This document shows, in pieces, positions 32,441 through 44,824 of a stretch of DNA of 64,000 nucleotides. The notes under the pieces are model-generated. The model did not search any database. It had not been told where the DNA came from and was given only the letters and a program-made list of their open reading frames with translations. Position 1 is the first letter of the stretch, and every line of letters starts with the position of its first letter. The position numbers were made by a program, and so were the translations under genes. The stretch is from Smallanthus sonchifolius (Eukaryota > Streptophyta > Magnoliopsida > Asterales > Asteraceae): assembly GCA_023525975.1 (NCBI GenBank), contig CM042030.1:20392350-20456349 (forward strand). Reading direction: 5' to 3'.

Positions 32441-34445
32441 TCCCGTCCATCAAGCTGCTCCAGCCAACCGTCCAATCTATCCGGCACCTCCCAATGGTCG
32501 GGCATGTTACGAATGTGGAGACCCAAACAATTTCCGTGACCTATGCCCAAAACTTCATCATCAAGGTGGTCCTCAAGGACGAGCGTTTAATATAAACGCT
32601 AATGAGGCTCAAGCAAACAACGACGTGATAAACGGTACGTTTCTCGTAAACAATCATTATGCATCCATTTTATTTGATACCGGTGCCGATAGGAGGTTTG
32701 TGTCTCTTACCTTTGAATCTCGACTTGCTAAACAAAGAACGAAACTTGACAATTCTTATTCCATGGAGATAGCAAACGGAAAATCTATTACTATAAGTTC
32801 TGTTATCCGCGACTGCAATCTCGAGCTTAATGACCATGTGTTCTCTGTTGATCTCCTTCCAATGCAATTGGAAAGCTTCGATATTATAATTGGCATGGAC
32901 TGGTTATCCAAGCACCATGCCGAGGTTATTTGCTACGAAAAGTGCATTCGTATAACTCTCCCTTCGGGCAACACGTTAGTTATTTTCGGTGAAAAACCAT
33001 GTCGTGGTCTTCAACTCATGTCTTGCATATTGGCACAAAAGTACCTACAGAAAAAGTACGTTGCCTTCTTGGCCCACGTAGTTGACACGAAAGACAAGGG
33101 TAAGAAATTGCAAAATATTTCGATCATTCGAGACTTTCCCGAGGTATTCCCCGAGGAATTACCCGGTCTCCCTCCTCCTAGACAAGTAGAGTTTCGTATT
33201 GACCTTGTGCCTGGAGCAACTCCCGTGGCAAAAGCTCCCTATCGTCTTGCACCTTCCGAGATGCAAGAGCTCGCAAGTCAATTACAAGAACTCTCATATA
33301 AAGGATTCATCCGCCCGAGCCATTCACCTTGGGGTGCTCCCGTGCTATTCGTAAAGAAAAAGGATGGATCGTTTCGAATGTGTATCGATTATCATGAACT
33401 CAACAAGCTTACAATTAAGAACCGTTATCCTTTACCCCGTATCGACGATCTTTTCGATCAACTTCAAGGTTCAACATGCTTCTCCAAGATTGACCTTCGT
33501 TCCGGGTACCATCAACTTCGTGTTCTCGATGAAGACATTCCAAAGACTGCCTTTCGAACTAGATATGGTCACTACGAGTTCATGGTCATGCCATTTGGCT
33601 TGACTAATGCGCCTGCGGTTTTCATGGATCTCATGAACCGTGTATGCAAACCTTATTTGGATAAATTCGTGATCGTTTTCATTGACGACATTCTCATCTA
33701 TTCTAAAACGAAAGCGGAGCATGAACAACATCTTCGTTTGATTTTGGAACTCTTGAAGAAAGAACAACTATACGCCAAGTTCTCCAAGTGTGAATTCTGG
33801 CTAAAAGAAGTTCAATTTTTGGGACACATAGTCAACGATGAGGGAATTCATGTGGACCTGGCAAAGATCGAGGCAGTAAAGAATTGGAGTACTCCCAAGA
33901 CTCCTACCGAGATTCGTTCATTCCTTGGACTAGCGGGTTACTATCGTCGCTTCATCTCAAATTTCTCCAAGATTGCGGTTCCACTCACTGCCTTGACTCA
34001 TAAAGGTAAACCCTATGAGTGGGGACCCAAGCAAGAGGAAGCTTTTCTAACTCTCAAGCACAAGCTCTGCAATGCTCCTATTCTAACTCTTCCTAGTGGT
34101 AATGACGACTTTGTCGTTTATTGTGATGCATCCAACCAAGGTCTTGGTTGTGTTCTAATGCAACGTGGCCAAGTAATTGCATACGCATCACATCAGCTCA
34201 AAATCCACGAGAAGAACTACACGACCCATGATCTCGAGCTTGGTGCTGTCGTTTTCGCCTTGAAAATTTGGAGACATTATCTTTATGGCACCAAATGCGT
34301 GATTTTCACCGACCACAAAAGCCTCCAACATAATTTCAATAAAAAAGAGCTTAATATGAGGCAACGTTGATGGATTGAACTTCTTAACGACTACGATTGC
34401 GAGATTCGCTACCACCCCGGCAAAGCAAATTTGTAGCCAACGCCT
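32441..34445 (+). pseudogene. Gypsy-3 nucleocapsid knuckle, protease, RT and RNase H
   Basis: A 679-codon open frame from 32331 (its first residues lie upstream of the frame switch) to the stop at 34368. It has a second knuckle CYECGDPNNFRDLC, in which the zinc-binding His is Asn (Gypsy-2 keeps His), protease FDTGADRRFVS (about residue 115), RT with IDLRSGYHQL and FIDDILIYS (Asp-Asp about residues 452-453), the connection, and RNase H with YCDASNQGLG, HDLELGAVVF and TDHKSLQH. RNase H ends at a TGG-to-TGA stop (34368-34370). A one-base loss near 34430 precedes integrase. Apart from these, RT looks intact in all core motifs. Confidence 0.93.
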
Positions 34446-35923
34446 TGAGTCGTAAAGAACGTATCATGCTTCATAGTGTTTGTATCCATAACGATATCCA
34501 AGCCCGTATTCTCAAAGCACAACACACCTCGGTTAGCGAGGGAAACATGTATCAAGAAATGGCATGTGGTGTAGAACTCTTGCTAGAAACCAAAGCCAAC
34601 GGTCTATTATATTACTTGGACCGTATCTGGGTTCCCGATCGCGATGACCTTCGTATATTTTTGATGAACGAGTCCCACAAAACTCGATATTCGGTACATC
34701 CCGGGGCTGATAAGATGTACATGGGTCTTCGTCAACAATATTGGTGGCCCGGCATGAAAAAGGATATTGCCCTCTTTGTGGCAAAATGCTTAACTTGTTC
34801 TAAAGTGAAGGCCGAACAACAGAAGCCTTCCGGACTCCTCGAACAACCTGAAATTCCCATGTGGAAGTGGGAGAACCTTGCTATGGACTTCATCACCAAA
34901 CTCCCACGCACTTCTAGTGGGCACGATAATATCTGGGTTATTGTCGACCGACTTACGAAGTCTGCTCATTTCTTGCCTATTCGTGAGGACTATCGAGTCG
35001 AGAAATTGGCTCGGATCTACATTGATGAGATCGTAAGTCGTCACGGAATCCCTTTGAACATCATCTATGATCGTGATACGCGTTTTACTTCCCGATTTTG
35101 GCAATCATTACAATCTGCGCTTGGTACTCGTTTGGATTTATGTACGGCTTACCATCCTCAAACTGATGGACAAACCGAGCGAACAATCAAAACTCTTGAG
35201 GATATGCTTAGAGCTTGTGTCATCGAATTTGGTGGCAATTGGGATTCTCACCTACCACTGATCGAATTTTTCTACAACAACAGCTACCACGCAAGTATTA
35301 ACATGGCACCGTTTGAAGCTCTTTATGGACGGAAATGTCGTTCACCGATTTGTTGGAACGAAATTGGTGAAGCACAAATCACCGGTCCCGAGCTTATCCA
35401 AGAGACCACCGATAAAATCTCTCTTATCTGGGACAACATTCGAGTAGCAAGGAGTCGGCAAAAGAGCTATGCCGATAAAAGACGAAAACCTTTAGAATTT
35501 CAACTTGGGGATATGGTTCTCCTAAAAGTATCACCTTGGAAAGGCGTAGTCCGATTTGGAAGGAAAGGAAAACTTGGACCTCGATATGTGGGTCCATTCA
35601 AGATACTCGAAAGAATAGGAAAAGTGGCCTACAAACTCGATCTTCCTTCGGAACTCAACAACGTTCATCCGGCCTTTCATGTATCTAATTTGAAAAAGTG
35701 TCTATCCGACGAGAATCTCCACATCCCTCTTGACGAAGTGCGTATTGACGAGAAAATGCACTTTGTTGAAAAACCCGTGGAAATAGTAGACTTTGAAGTC
35801 AAGAAACTCAAACGTAGTCGCATCCCCATTGTCAAAATCCGTTGGGAGTCTAAACGTGGACCCGAGTTCACTTGGGAACGCGAAGACCAAATGAAGACCA
35901 AATACCCGCATCTCTTTTCATAG
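34446..35923 (+). CDS. Gypsy-3 integrase with C-terminal chromodomain
   Basis: Part of a 508-codon open frame (34397-35923), the longest unbroken enzyme domain in the window besides RT. It has the HHCC zinc region (His 94 and 101, Cys 131 and 134 of that frame), the core with D164 (AMDFITKLP), D225 (YDRDTRFTS) and E261 (QTERTIKTLEDML), so D,D-35-E spacing, then ALYGRKCRSPICW and a C-terminal domain with VSNLKKCLSD. The final about 60 residues (VEIVDFEVKKLKRSRIPIVKIRWES...) resemble the type II chromodomain of Tekay/Del elements, thought to steer integration to heterochromatin. In the live element it would be released from a Gag-Pol polyprotein, so there is no start codon of its own. Confidence 0.9.
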
Positions 35924-35971
35924 TCTCCATTAGTTGAATTTCAGGACGAAATTCCATTAACATGGGGAGAC

Positions 35972-38342
35972 TGTGACGTTTCGGATTTTTTTTCATTCGC
36001 GCACTTGTAATATAATTATCATGTAATCATTCTCAAATTAAATAATATACAAGTGTTTTATTTAGTTTTATACAAATAGGTATTTTTATTTTACGGATTT
36101 AAATTAATTAAAATTTTATAAGTTTTAAAACTTATATAAAATTTTATATAAAAATCTAAATTTAAAAGTTTCATATTTAATAAAATAACCTAATAACATA
36201 AGATAAATAACTTTTATAAAAAAAATTAGTTATAATAATAATAAAATAAGTTTATAAAATATATTTTAAATTAAAAGAAATTAAAGAAATTATTTTTATA
36301 AAAGTTGAGGGGTTGTTTTTGAAAATAATGAAACTAAAAGGCTTTAAGACAAAATCTGTTAAGGGGCTGTTTCTGGACAAATCAAACCACAGGGACCAAT
36401 TTGTAATAACTCTCAGGGACTATTTTAAATCAAAAACAAACTCCAGGGACTGGTTTTGTCAACTTCCAATTCGCGTTTCCGACCGTCTTCCCCATTGACC
36501 GACGGTCCGAGCTTTTCTCCTGCGACTCCTCGACACGACTGTTCCCTGCACCTCGACAGCCGCTACAGGCATCCCTGAACTCGTCTTCCCCATGCGAACA
36601 AAAGGCCCTGACCAATTGGTCTCCCCAACATACGAATCGCCTGATCTTGTTGGTGGCCGAGAACCCACGCCCCGAATTCGAGCCCGACAGTCAACCTCCA
36701 CGCGTATTTAATAGCTCGTTAGCTTCGTCTCGTCCAGACGAGTGTCGGGACGTGCCCAATTTCACGCTTTGTCATAAGAAACGAACTCGGCTATAAATAG
36801 CCATAGTCGGACCTGCTCGAGCTCGCTACCCCTCTTCCACCCAATCTCACTCCAAATTGAAGGCACCATTACAATCACCATCTCTGTGTGAAGCTGTGAC
36901 CAAGGTTGTAGAGACTAATCCTATCCAGAAGCTCGATTCTCATTCAGGAAATTCTCGGATTTAAGACTCTGCCGTCCAGCCCCTTTACGACCACGTAAGA
37001 ATCCTCAACTTCGTTTCTTTACCTTCTGTTATCATAAGGCAAGCTTTACCAATCGAAGTCACGACTCCAAAACATCGATTACCGAACAAACTATTATTTT
37101 GAAAAATTACTGTTTTATTTTCTAAAGTCTGGGCCATCGAAACTACCTAGTTTCGATTGAGTAAATGGTCAATCGAAACTAGTAGTTTCGATAGATGGTA
37201 GTTTCGACAGCCTGTGTATCACTTATAAATGATCAATCGAAACTAGTAGTTTCGATAGATGGTAGTTTCGACAGCCTGTGTATCACTTATAAATGATCAA
37301 TTGAAACTAGTAGTTTCGATAGATAGTAGTTTCGACAGTTCTGTGTATCACTTGTAAATGGTCAATCGAAACTAGTAGTTTCGATTGAACACAGTTTCGA
37401 TACCTGTCACAACTATAAACAGTTTTGATCAAATCAGTACTTTCAAGCAAAACTGGACCAACTTTTATGCAAATAACACTAAGAAAAGTTATTATAAACC
37501 TATACACAAATAAATACTAATACGCACATGTAAACATACAATAATACCCATTTATCTACATAGGGTTTCAACGTGCTTAGACTTCAACATCTTTATCACC
37601 TACACGCGTGGAAAAATACCCGCTTGCAAGGTGAGTTACATAGCCCTTATTTTACATTTTTACATACTTTGGGGTGAAACATTATTTCATGCTACTCAAT
37701 CACATTGTTTATACGTGTTATACATGTGGACTATATGCTTATTATCTTGGATGTACAAACATTTAAACACAAGAAAACCCACAGTAATATTAATAGATCT
37801 ATTGTGCCTAACCAGCCCACCCGGTTAGGGTGTTTATTACTACATACTCGGATATAGCCGCGTGTTATATTCAAACATACCGGATATAGTGGGTAACTAT
37901 ATTCAAACATTACCGGACTTAGCTGTTGTGCTCTGTTCAAGCGCGTCAAACAAGGTTTGAATTGTGATTAGATAAATGATACACCATATATATATGCTTT
38001 GTTTAACAAGATAAACAATGAGTTGCAAAACGTTTTTATCTACTACTTATCGGAACTACAAACCTATGTACTCACCAACTTTTTAGTTGACACTTGATTT
38101 AAATAATGTTTCAGGTTTGAATATGTGATTGCTTGCCGTAGATTCCTCCACTTAAGAACTATGGACCTAGTTAAATAAATCAATGTTTTGAACTAGATTA
38201 GGTATTTGAAATGTATTGTATTTGGATCTTGTTGTCTTTAAATTTAAATAAATGAATTATGCAACATTTTAGTTATCATGTGCTTTTGAACAATCATTCC
38301 ATTGTCCGCCTCGATGATTCCACCATCGGTCGGGGTGTGACA
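35972..38342 (+). repeat. Gypsy-3 3' LTR
   Basis: 2371 bp, homologous throughout to 28180-30548 with many more scattered differences than in the Gypsy-2 pair. TATA box at 36791-36800; palindromic array at 37134-37410. The polypurine tract lies just before it. Confidence 0.95.
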
Positions 38343-38713
38343 TTAGCCCCCGCTACATTGGACCTAACAAGATTATTGCCCGTGTAGGGCCAGTTGCTTA
38401 CCGACTGCAGTTACCGCGAGAACTGAGAGGAGTTCATAACGTACTCCATGTGTCAAATCTGAAAAAGTGTCTGTCTGATGAGACACTCGTGATACCTTCA
38501 AATGAAGTGTGTGTTGATGACAAGCTTCACTTTCATGAAGAGCCTGTGGAGGTTTCAGATTGGAAGAATCACAAGACCAGGTGTAGTCGTATCAAGTTGG
38601 TCAAGGTCAGATGGAATTCAAAGCGTGGTCCCGAGTTCACGTGGGAACGCGAAGACGAGATGAAGCGGAAGTACCCTCATTTGTTTAAGTCCGCCCGTAA
38701 TCAGGCTTCGTAG
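38343..38713 (+). pseudogene. Gypsy-4 integrase C-terminus and chromodomain
   Basis: Resumes directly after the TTAGC duplication in the frame cut at 28179: PRYIGPNKII, VAYRLQLPRELRGVHNVLHVSNLKKCLSD, then a chromodomain-like end (PVEVSDW, IKLVKVRWNSKRGPEFTWERE, KYPHLF). It is open from the junction to the stop at 38711. Closely similar to the Gypsy-3 end, so both elements are one lineage. Confidence 0.9.
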
Positions 38714-38753
38714 CGTAAAATTTCGGGACGAAATATCTTTAAGGAGGGGAGGT
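38714..38753 (+). other. Polypurine tract region of Gypsy-4
   Basis: TTTCGGGACGAAAT followed by AAGGAGGGGAGGT directly before the 3' LTR; it primes plus-strand DNA in these elements. Confidence 0.8.
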
Positions 38754-41700
38754 TGTGACATCCAATAATTTTTAGGTTATTTACCGCACGACCTTAGAAC
38801 GTGTTACTATTTTAATTATTGTGTCATTAAACTTAATTTTAGTTAATTAGGTTATTATAAAGTCTAGCAAAGCCCTTCGTATGCATAGGTTTGCATTTCG
38901 TGAATTTTTGGAATTTACGGTACCGCGTATCGGTAAAATGTATGTATTTAGTGTTGGTGATGACTCGGGTAATTTAAAAATATCAGTTTTGATGAAAATT
39001 ATATAAAATGGTTTATATTAGTGGATTATGTGTGAAATTTGTGTGTTATGTGTTAAATATCGCTTTTAGTGATTTTCATTGCGTTTTACCCGGTACAATC
39101 GCGTACCGGATGAGTTAAAATGAACTGTTAGCAAAAATTATTATTTTTACTAATTATGATAGCAAATTATTAGTGGGTATTTTATATATTTTTATTTTGA
39201 TGAAAAATCATGTTTAAAGTGGTAAAATTTTATAAAATTGTTGTAGTTTTATAAAATGTCACCTACACTTGTCTGGTGTAGTTTTTATAAAACAAATGAG
39301 GTTCTAGAAGACCTTTCTCCCCAAAAATCAGCCATAAAATGGGTCCCACACCCTAATCAAGTGTTAAACACAATCATTTTTGTTACTTACACACTTCGTA
39401 CAAAACTACACTCCACAAATTTGATCATTCAACTTGAATGGATTTTTAATGGAATATGTCAAATCTTCTGTCTCTCTCCTCTCTCCCCTCTTTGTGTCAT
39501 GAACCGACTCCCACCCCCTATATATACCACTTCAATTCCATACTTCAATCCCACACCTTTGTATCATTTTCTCTCTAAGTATTTTTCAAGTGTTCTTGAG
39601 TTTTTGGTGTTCTTGGAGCATTTTCTTGAAGAATCAAGAGTTGAGAAGCAAGAATCCAAGAGTAATCATCCACCATCTTCTAATTTCACTAGTATTCTCC
39701 TTGATTTAGTCAAGTGGTATGAATCCACCATCTCTTAGTTTACTTTTCTTAAAGAAAGCTTTGATTTTTGCAAGTATTGTTCACCTTTAATAAAAGGATT
39801 TTTATGAACTATTAAAATCAGCAAACAATGGGTATTTATTGAAGATTTTCATGGATTTATTTGTATGTATGGATGTCGTATATATGCATGTATGTTTATA
39901 TGCTCATATCTTGCAAAAAGTGGTGAATTAGGGCTTGATCTTTACATGCAATCAAATGTTTTGTTATGGTTTGTTTCAAACAGAAAATAATGGTATATTA
40001 TTGCATAAAAACATCTTAGTTTATTTATGGATCATTGAATTAATGATTTGGGTGTTTATTGCTAAAAATTATTGTCCAAAAGCATGATTTAAACTAGGGT
40101 TTTGGCATTGATAATTTAGATTGTTTGAAATCTTTAAATATGATGATAAAAGTGATGTTTTATAGTAATAATGACCAGCTATAAAAGTTTTATTTAGGTT
40201 GTGATGATTTGCTAAGTGTATGACATGTTTATGTTGCTTAAAATACACAAAAAGGTAGATTTTTGTATGAAAATAGATAGATTTGTAAATCTGGAATCAT
40301 GGCTGTAATATGATGATATTTTATGTCTAAAATATAGATTTTTAGTAGTATGTATGATTCTTGGTGTTTGGATGTGTTTCGTTAGGTTTTACACTAAACT
40401 AGCCGAGTAAAACGGTAGTTTTCGGCATGAAAAATGTGTATCTGTAAAATCTGATTTTGAGCAGTAAGTTTGAGTATATTTTATGATTAAAATACAGCTC
40501 TTAAGGTGGATAATGAGTTCATGTTATGAAATATGTGTTTGTACTTGTCGTTGACGTTTCGGTTGTCACGTATGTGCAAGAAATTGCCATGTTTAGTTAC
40601 TTTATGTCAAAATAATGAAAGATTGTTTTGTTCGATGAAATATAATTTATTAAGTATATTTTGATGATATATGATGTTATATGAACTCATTTGTTAGAAA
40701 TTTGGAAGTTTGTTTCTTAAAAGTTAGTCGTTTCGCTTGAAAAGTGCTTATATGCAAGCATTGTAACTTAAGTATTTTCACATGTGATTTAGAACTTATA
40801 GACATAAGTATGGGTGTTTATATGTGCTATTTGGTTATATTCTTATATTTTGGTTGATGATAAGTAATAACACTTGATGTCTTCGTATGTGTGTATGATC
40901 CACCGTTTTTCGTTAAAAACATAACCGCGTGTCGTAGTCACCAATGGGTCGTTTAAATAAACATTTTCTTAAAAATATTATAAGTTTAAGTAGGTTGGGT
41001 AAACAACTTGCTTGTGAGACTTGAGGTTCAATTAGTAATGTATCCCTCGTGTTTAGGGCACCGTTAGAATCAACCCGTGTTCGTGGGCGTATAATTTGCT
41101 AGCACCCGTTTTCCCATCGTTCGTTACTTCAAGGTGAGTTTTTCACGGACTCTTTTAAACTATTTTGTTGTTTTATAAACTATGGTGGAAGAACATGCTT
41201 TCGTTCATTTATCATGATACTGGACTTACGTTATGTGTTCGTTTGATGGTCTCGAGTACGGGCTTTCGTTATGTGTTCTTGTATGTCGTTCATGAATAGC
41301 CCCGCCATTATAATCATTAGCCTCGTGTAGGCCGCAAGGTGTGTTGATAGATCTATTTGGGACTGACTGCCCACTCTCGTGATCAGTAACTCTGATCGGT
41401 CGTTCGTACGAGAGAATATATTTTGAAAGGATTCGTGAGGACATGTTGTATTCGTGTGTCGGTTTGATTAAAAGCTCTAGGTATTGTCATCCTGTTGTTT
41501 TCCTTGCAAGCTTATGACATATCACATGTTTGCCTAAGTTACTTGACAGTTCGTTAAATTCGTTTATGTTTTCGTGTAAACCCGTGAAACTCGCTCAAAT
41601 TTATGTTGATGTTTTTAAGCATGTTTTTCAGGTACTTAGATACTCTCGCGTGGTTATGAAAATCGGCTTTTGGGCAAACACTTGCATCGGAATTCTGTTG

Positions 41701-41926
41701 GGATATTTTAAACTTTATTTTGGATCCTCATGTGTTGGATCATGAAAACTCTCGTTTTAGATTTCAATTCTTTTAATTTGGATAATTGTAAGACTTATCT
41801 TTAATTTGTTAAACCTTTCCGAAGTTTCAAATAAAGGTGTTTGTTTATTATCATTGGGCTCCAACTTATGTGACCGCCATGCTTACGTCTCGTTTCCGCT
41901 GCGAATCGTCGTTTTCGGGGAGTGAC
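38754..41926 (+). repeat. Gypsy-4 3' LTR, shared with Gypsy-5
   Basis: 3173 bp from TGTGACATCC to GAGTGACA. It has the Gypsy-4 polypurine tract on its left and a PBS with gag on its right, so it acts as 3' LTR of one unit and 5' LTR of the next. TATA box at about 39518-39528. It aligns with 1-244 and 21144-22682. A 160-codon open frame at 39256-39738 spans the promoter and is not thought to be a gene. Confidence 0.92.
39518..39528 (+). promoter_or_regulatory. TATA box of Gypsy-4 3' LTR
   Basis: CTATATATACC followed by a CT-rich region, typical of a start site. Confidence 0.65.
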
Positions 41927-42118
41927 AGAAGTTGGTATCAGAGCCCATGGTTATAGCGAACTAGAAAATGTTTTTCTTAAAAATGTAGACTATAACTTTT
42001 AAAATTGGGTTTTTGGGTTAAAGAAGTTTTCATGCCCCGTGCATCTTATTTTAGGAGTAAGTGTTAGTATTAGGGTCGTATTAGGATACTTTCTCTATGT
42101 GCCTTACGAGCCTTAAAT

Positions 42119-42852
42119 GTGTTGCATACGTACATGCTTACACTTATGGGCAAATTATTCATGTCGTGTAAATATTCCGTGTCACAGATGTCTCTTTTGC
42201 TTTTCATCATCTCGATCTCTTCTGATAGTGAGCCAGAGTTCTCACCAGTTTCGCCGATGTCTCCAGATTCGGTTCTTGATTTAAGATTTGACCCGAACAT
42301 GCCGAATTTTGCTAATCACCCGTATTATGGGAATGGTGGACAAAATAATCTGAAGATGAAGAGGTACTATCTGGTGAAGAAGAACTTGAAGATGAAGAGG
42401 TACTGACTAGTGAGGAAGAATCTAAAGATGAGGATGAGACTAGCGAAGAGGAATCCAATGAGGAAAAGGAGTCTAGTGTTGAAGAGCCAGTTGAGACGAG
42501 TCGTTTAGTTGAGGAACCAATGAAGGAATCTCTAGTTGCTGAGTTAGGCAATAAGGAGACGCCAACTAGTGATGAGCCTACTCCAGTTATTCCCGTGACT
42601 TTTGTCCCTGTTCATGAGAACGATGAGGTTGTGACTGCCATTAAGCTTGTTAGGTCAACTACGGAAAATTTACGTCTTTCGTATCATAGATCTTATCGTG
42701 AACATCCTGAAGGTCCACTTCTGAAGTTTACTGCTAGGAAGACTCTGTTGCTTGTAAAGAAGAGAAAACTGGCCGTTAGAGATGACGACGATGCGGAAAC
42801 CGGGAAAGGAGACCGGGTTCCGACCCGAGAAGATGTGGCTGAATTGAGGTGA
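42119..42852 (+). pseudogene. Acidic pre-gag ORF of Gypsy-5, frameshifted
   Basis: Matches the 22874-23602 frame of Gypsy-4 but is split into frames 42119-42406 and 42520-42852. The acidic tract and the KKRKLAVRDDDD basic-acidic end are present. Loss of the frame in one copy but not the other gives little evidence of recent selection. Confidence 0.55.
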
Positions 42853-43356
42853 AGGATGGAAGAAAGCGAGAAGAAGGCCGAAGAATCAATAAAGATGGCC
42901 TAGGAGGCTACTGCGAGAGCCGCGCAGGCGGAAGTCACAGAGGTTGAGTCCTTACAGCGTCTAGATGCACTTGAGGAGCGCCTCGAGGCCTCTTTAGCCC
43001 TTCCAGTTACGTGTGTTCTGCTCGCTGCCCCTATTTCTGCCTCGGTGTTCTCCCTTGTCACAACCTCTAGTCCTTGTCCTTGACGATGTTTTTTCTTTTG
43101 GAGTTCATGTCATATTCTTTTGTTATATTAGAGAAACTTGTTAGGGTTGGTCGTATGCCACACCCATTGTTGTAATCATTTGGTTTAATGATGTATTCAA
43201 ATTTGAACTCTATTTTTTAACAAAGATGACATGAAGTGGTTGATTTTGGTTTATCGTGATGTTTGTTAAATTATTTTCGTACATACATGAATGACATGGA
43301 TATTGTGTGATATATATTATCTCACTCGTTATATTGTTTGTATTGGAAAAAGGAAC

Positions 43357-44480
43357 ATGCCACTGCGAAGAGAAAACCAAAATGCTAACCCACTATCCAC
43401 TACGGCCGAGGAATTGGCCGAGTTGATTTCGCAACACGTCAACACCGCCCTCGCTAATAGGACGGCCTACCAGAACATGAACCAGGGGAACCATATTGAA
43501 GGGTGCTCTTACAAGACCTTTCAAGCATGTCAGCCCTGAGTCTTTTCTGGAACTGAAGGACCGGTCGGCATTGTCCATTGGATTGAGAAAATGGAGTCTG
43601 TGATGGTCATAAGTAACTGTATTGCAGCTCAACGCATGAAGTATGCAACAAGTTCATTTCAAGATGAAGCTCTAACCTGGTGGAATACACAGATTCAAGG
43701 TCTCGGTGAGGCTAATTCCTACGGTCTCACTTGGGATCAATTGAAGGAAATGCTTCTGCGTGAGTATTGTCCAAGCAACGAAATTCAGAAATTAGAAGCA
43801 GAATTCTGGATTTTGACCATGGTAGATGATGAAGTAAGGGAATACACGACCATGTTTTATCAGTTGGCACGACTTGTACCCCATCTCGTAACACCGGAGC
43901 ACAAAAGAATTGATCGTTATATATGGGGCTTAGCACCTCAGATCCATAGTATGGTGACGTCAGCAAACCCTATGACTATTCAGAGTGCTATGCAATTAGC
44001 ACACTCCCTGACTGGTGATGATGTTTGTATGGGGACATTGAAGAAGAATGGTTCAAGTAAGAAGCCGGTGGAAGTTGTTGATAGAACGACTGAGAAAGGA
44101 AAAATGTCAACTGAAGGAAATCGTAAGTGGTCTGAAGGATCTGGGAGTCATGCTGGTAATTCTCAGAACAAAAGGTGGAATCAGGGAAGGATGCATGCAG
44201 CCAACACCACAAAAACAAGAAGGTATCAGGTTCCTAACCCGAAGTGCAACAAATGTGGTTTTTTCACCTGGTCAGTGCAATGTCTGTGACCGCTGCGGCA
44301 AATTTGGACATCAAGCCCAAACCTGTCATGTTAAATTGGGTGTGAAGAAATAAGAATCAAACGCTGGATGTTATGAATGTGGAATTGTAGGGCATTTCAA
44401 GAAGGATTGCCTCAAACTGAAGAACCAGGGAACTCGTGGCAGAGCATTCGTGATGGAGGCCAAGAAAGCATGAAAAGATC
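43357..44480 (+). pseudogene. Gypsy-5 gag
   Basis: Start MPLRRENQN at 43357, a stop near 43538 (TGA where Gypsy-4 has CGA), then the main block 43591-44289 with ALTWWNTQIQG, LVPHLVTPEHKRIDRYIWGL and a Ser/Lys/Asn-rich tail. A frameshift falls in the first knuckle (CDRCGKFGHQAQTC, in frame 44048-44353), then the second knuckle CYECGIVGHFKKDC after another stop. Confidence 0.88.
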
Positions 44481-44824
44481 CATCGGTTGTTACCGGTACG
44501 TTTCTCGTTAATGACCGTTATGCTTATGTTTTATTTGATACCGGAGCCGATAAAAGTTTTGTTTCCAAAAACTTTGAACCTTTTCTTAGTTCAAAATAAA
44601 GTAAATTAGATGTTAAGTATTCTATAGAGTTAACTAACAGAAAGTTAATAGAAGCCGACGAAGATTTTCGTGAGTGTACCATGTGTTTGGGAGATCGTAC
44701 GTATAGTATTGACCTTTTACCAGTAGAACTTGTAAGTTTCGATGTCGTTATTGGCATGGATTGGTTATCAAAGAATCATGCAGAGATTGTGTGCGATAGG
44801 AAGATAGTTCGTCTTCTACCCCCC
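44481..44824 (+). pseudogene. Gypsy-5 protease stub
   Basis: LFDTGADKSFVS and IGMDWLSKNHAEIVC are present, with a stop near 44598. The similarity breaks off in the C-run at 44819-44824. Confidence 0.8.

Larger units (their letters stand above)
28180..38342 (+). mobile_element. Gypsy-3: near-complete chromodomain Ty3/gypsy element
   Basis: A 10.16-kb element with LTRs 28180-30548 and 35972-38342, PBS, leader, gag, protease, RT, RNase H, integrase and chromodomain in gypsy order, polypurine tract ACATGGGGAGAC (35960-35971) and duplication TTAGC. The C-terminal end (chromodomain-like, finishing WEREDQMKTKYPHLF) is typical of the Tekay/Del chromoviruses. Only four lesions are obvious: two TGG-to-TGA stops, an 8-bp duplication shifting the frame between the knuckles, and a one-base loss before integrase. 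Confidence 0.95.
41927..44824 (+). mobile_element. Gypsy-5: truncated relative of Gypsy-4
   Basis: Begins with PBS TGGTATCAGAGCC (41933-41945) and follows Gypsy-4 22683-25580 closely: leader, acidic pre-gag frame, coiled coil, gag, knuckles, start of protease. The homology stops at a run of C at about 44823, within protease. There is no own 3' LTR. This is the truncated second unit of a tandem pair. Confidence 0.9.

Noticed and set aside
39256..39738. 160-codon open frame
   Set aside because: It spans the promoter and TATA box of the Gypsy-4 LTR and is low-complexity; the other LTR copy of this part is outside the window.
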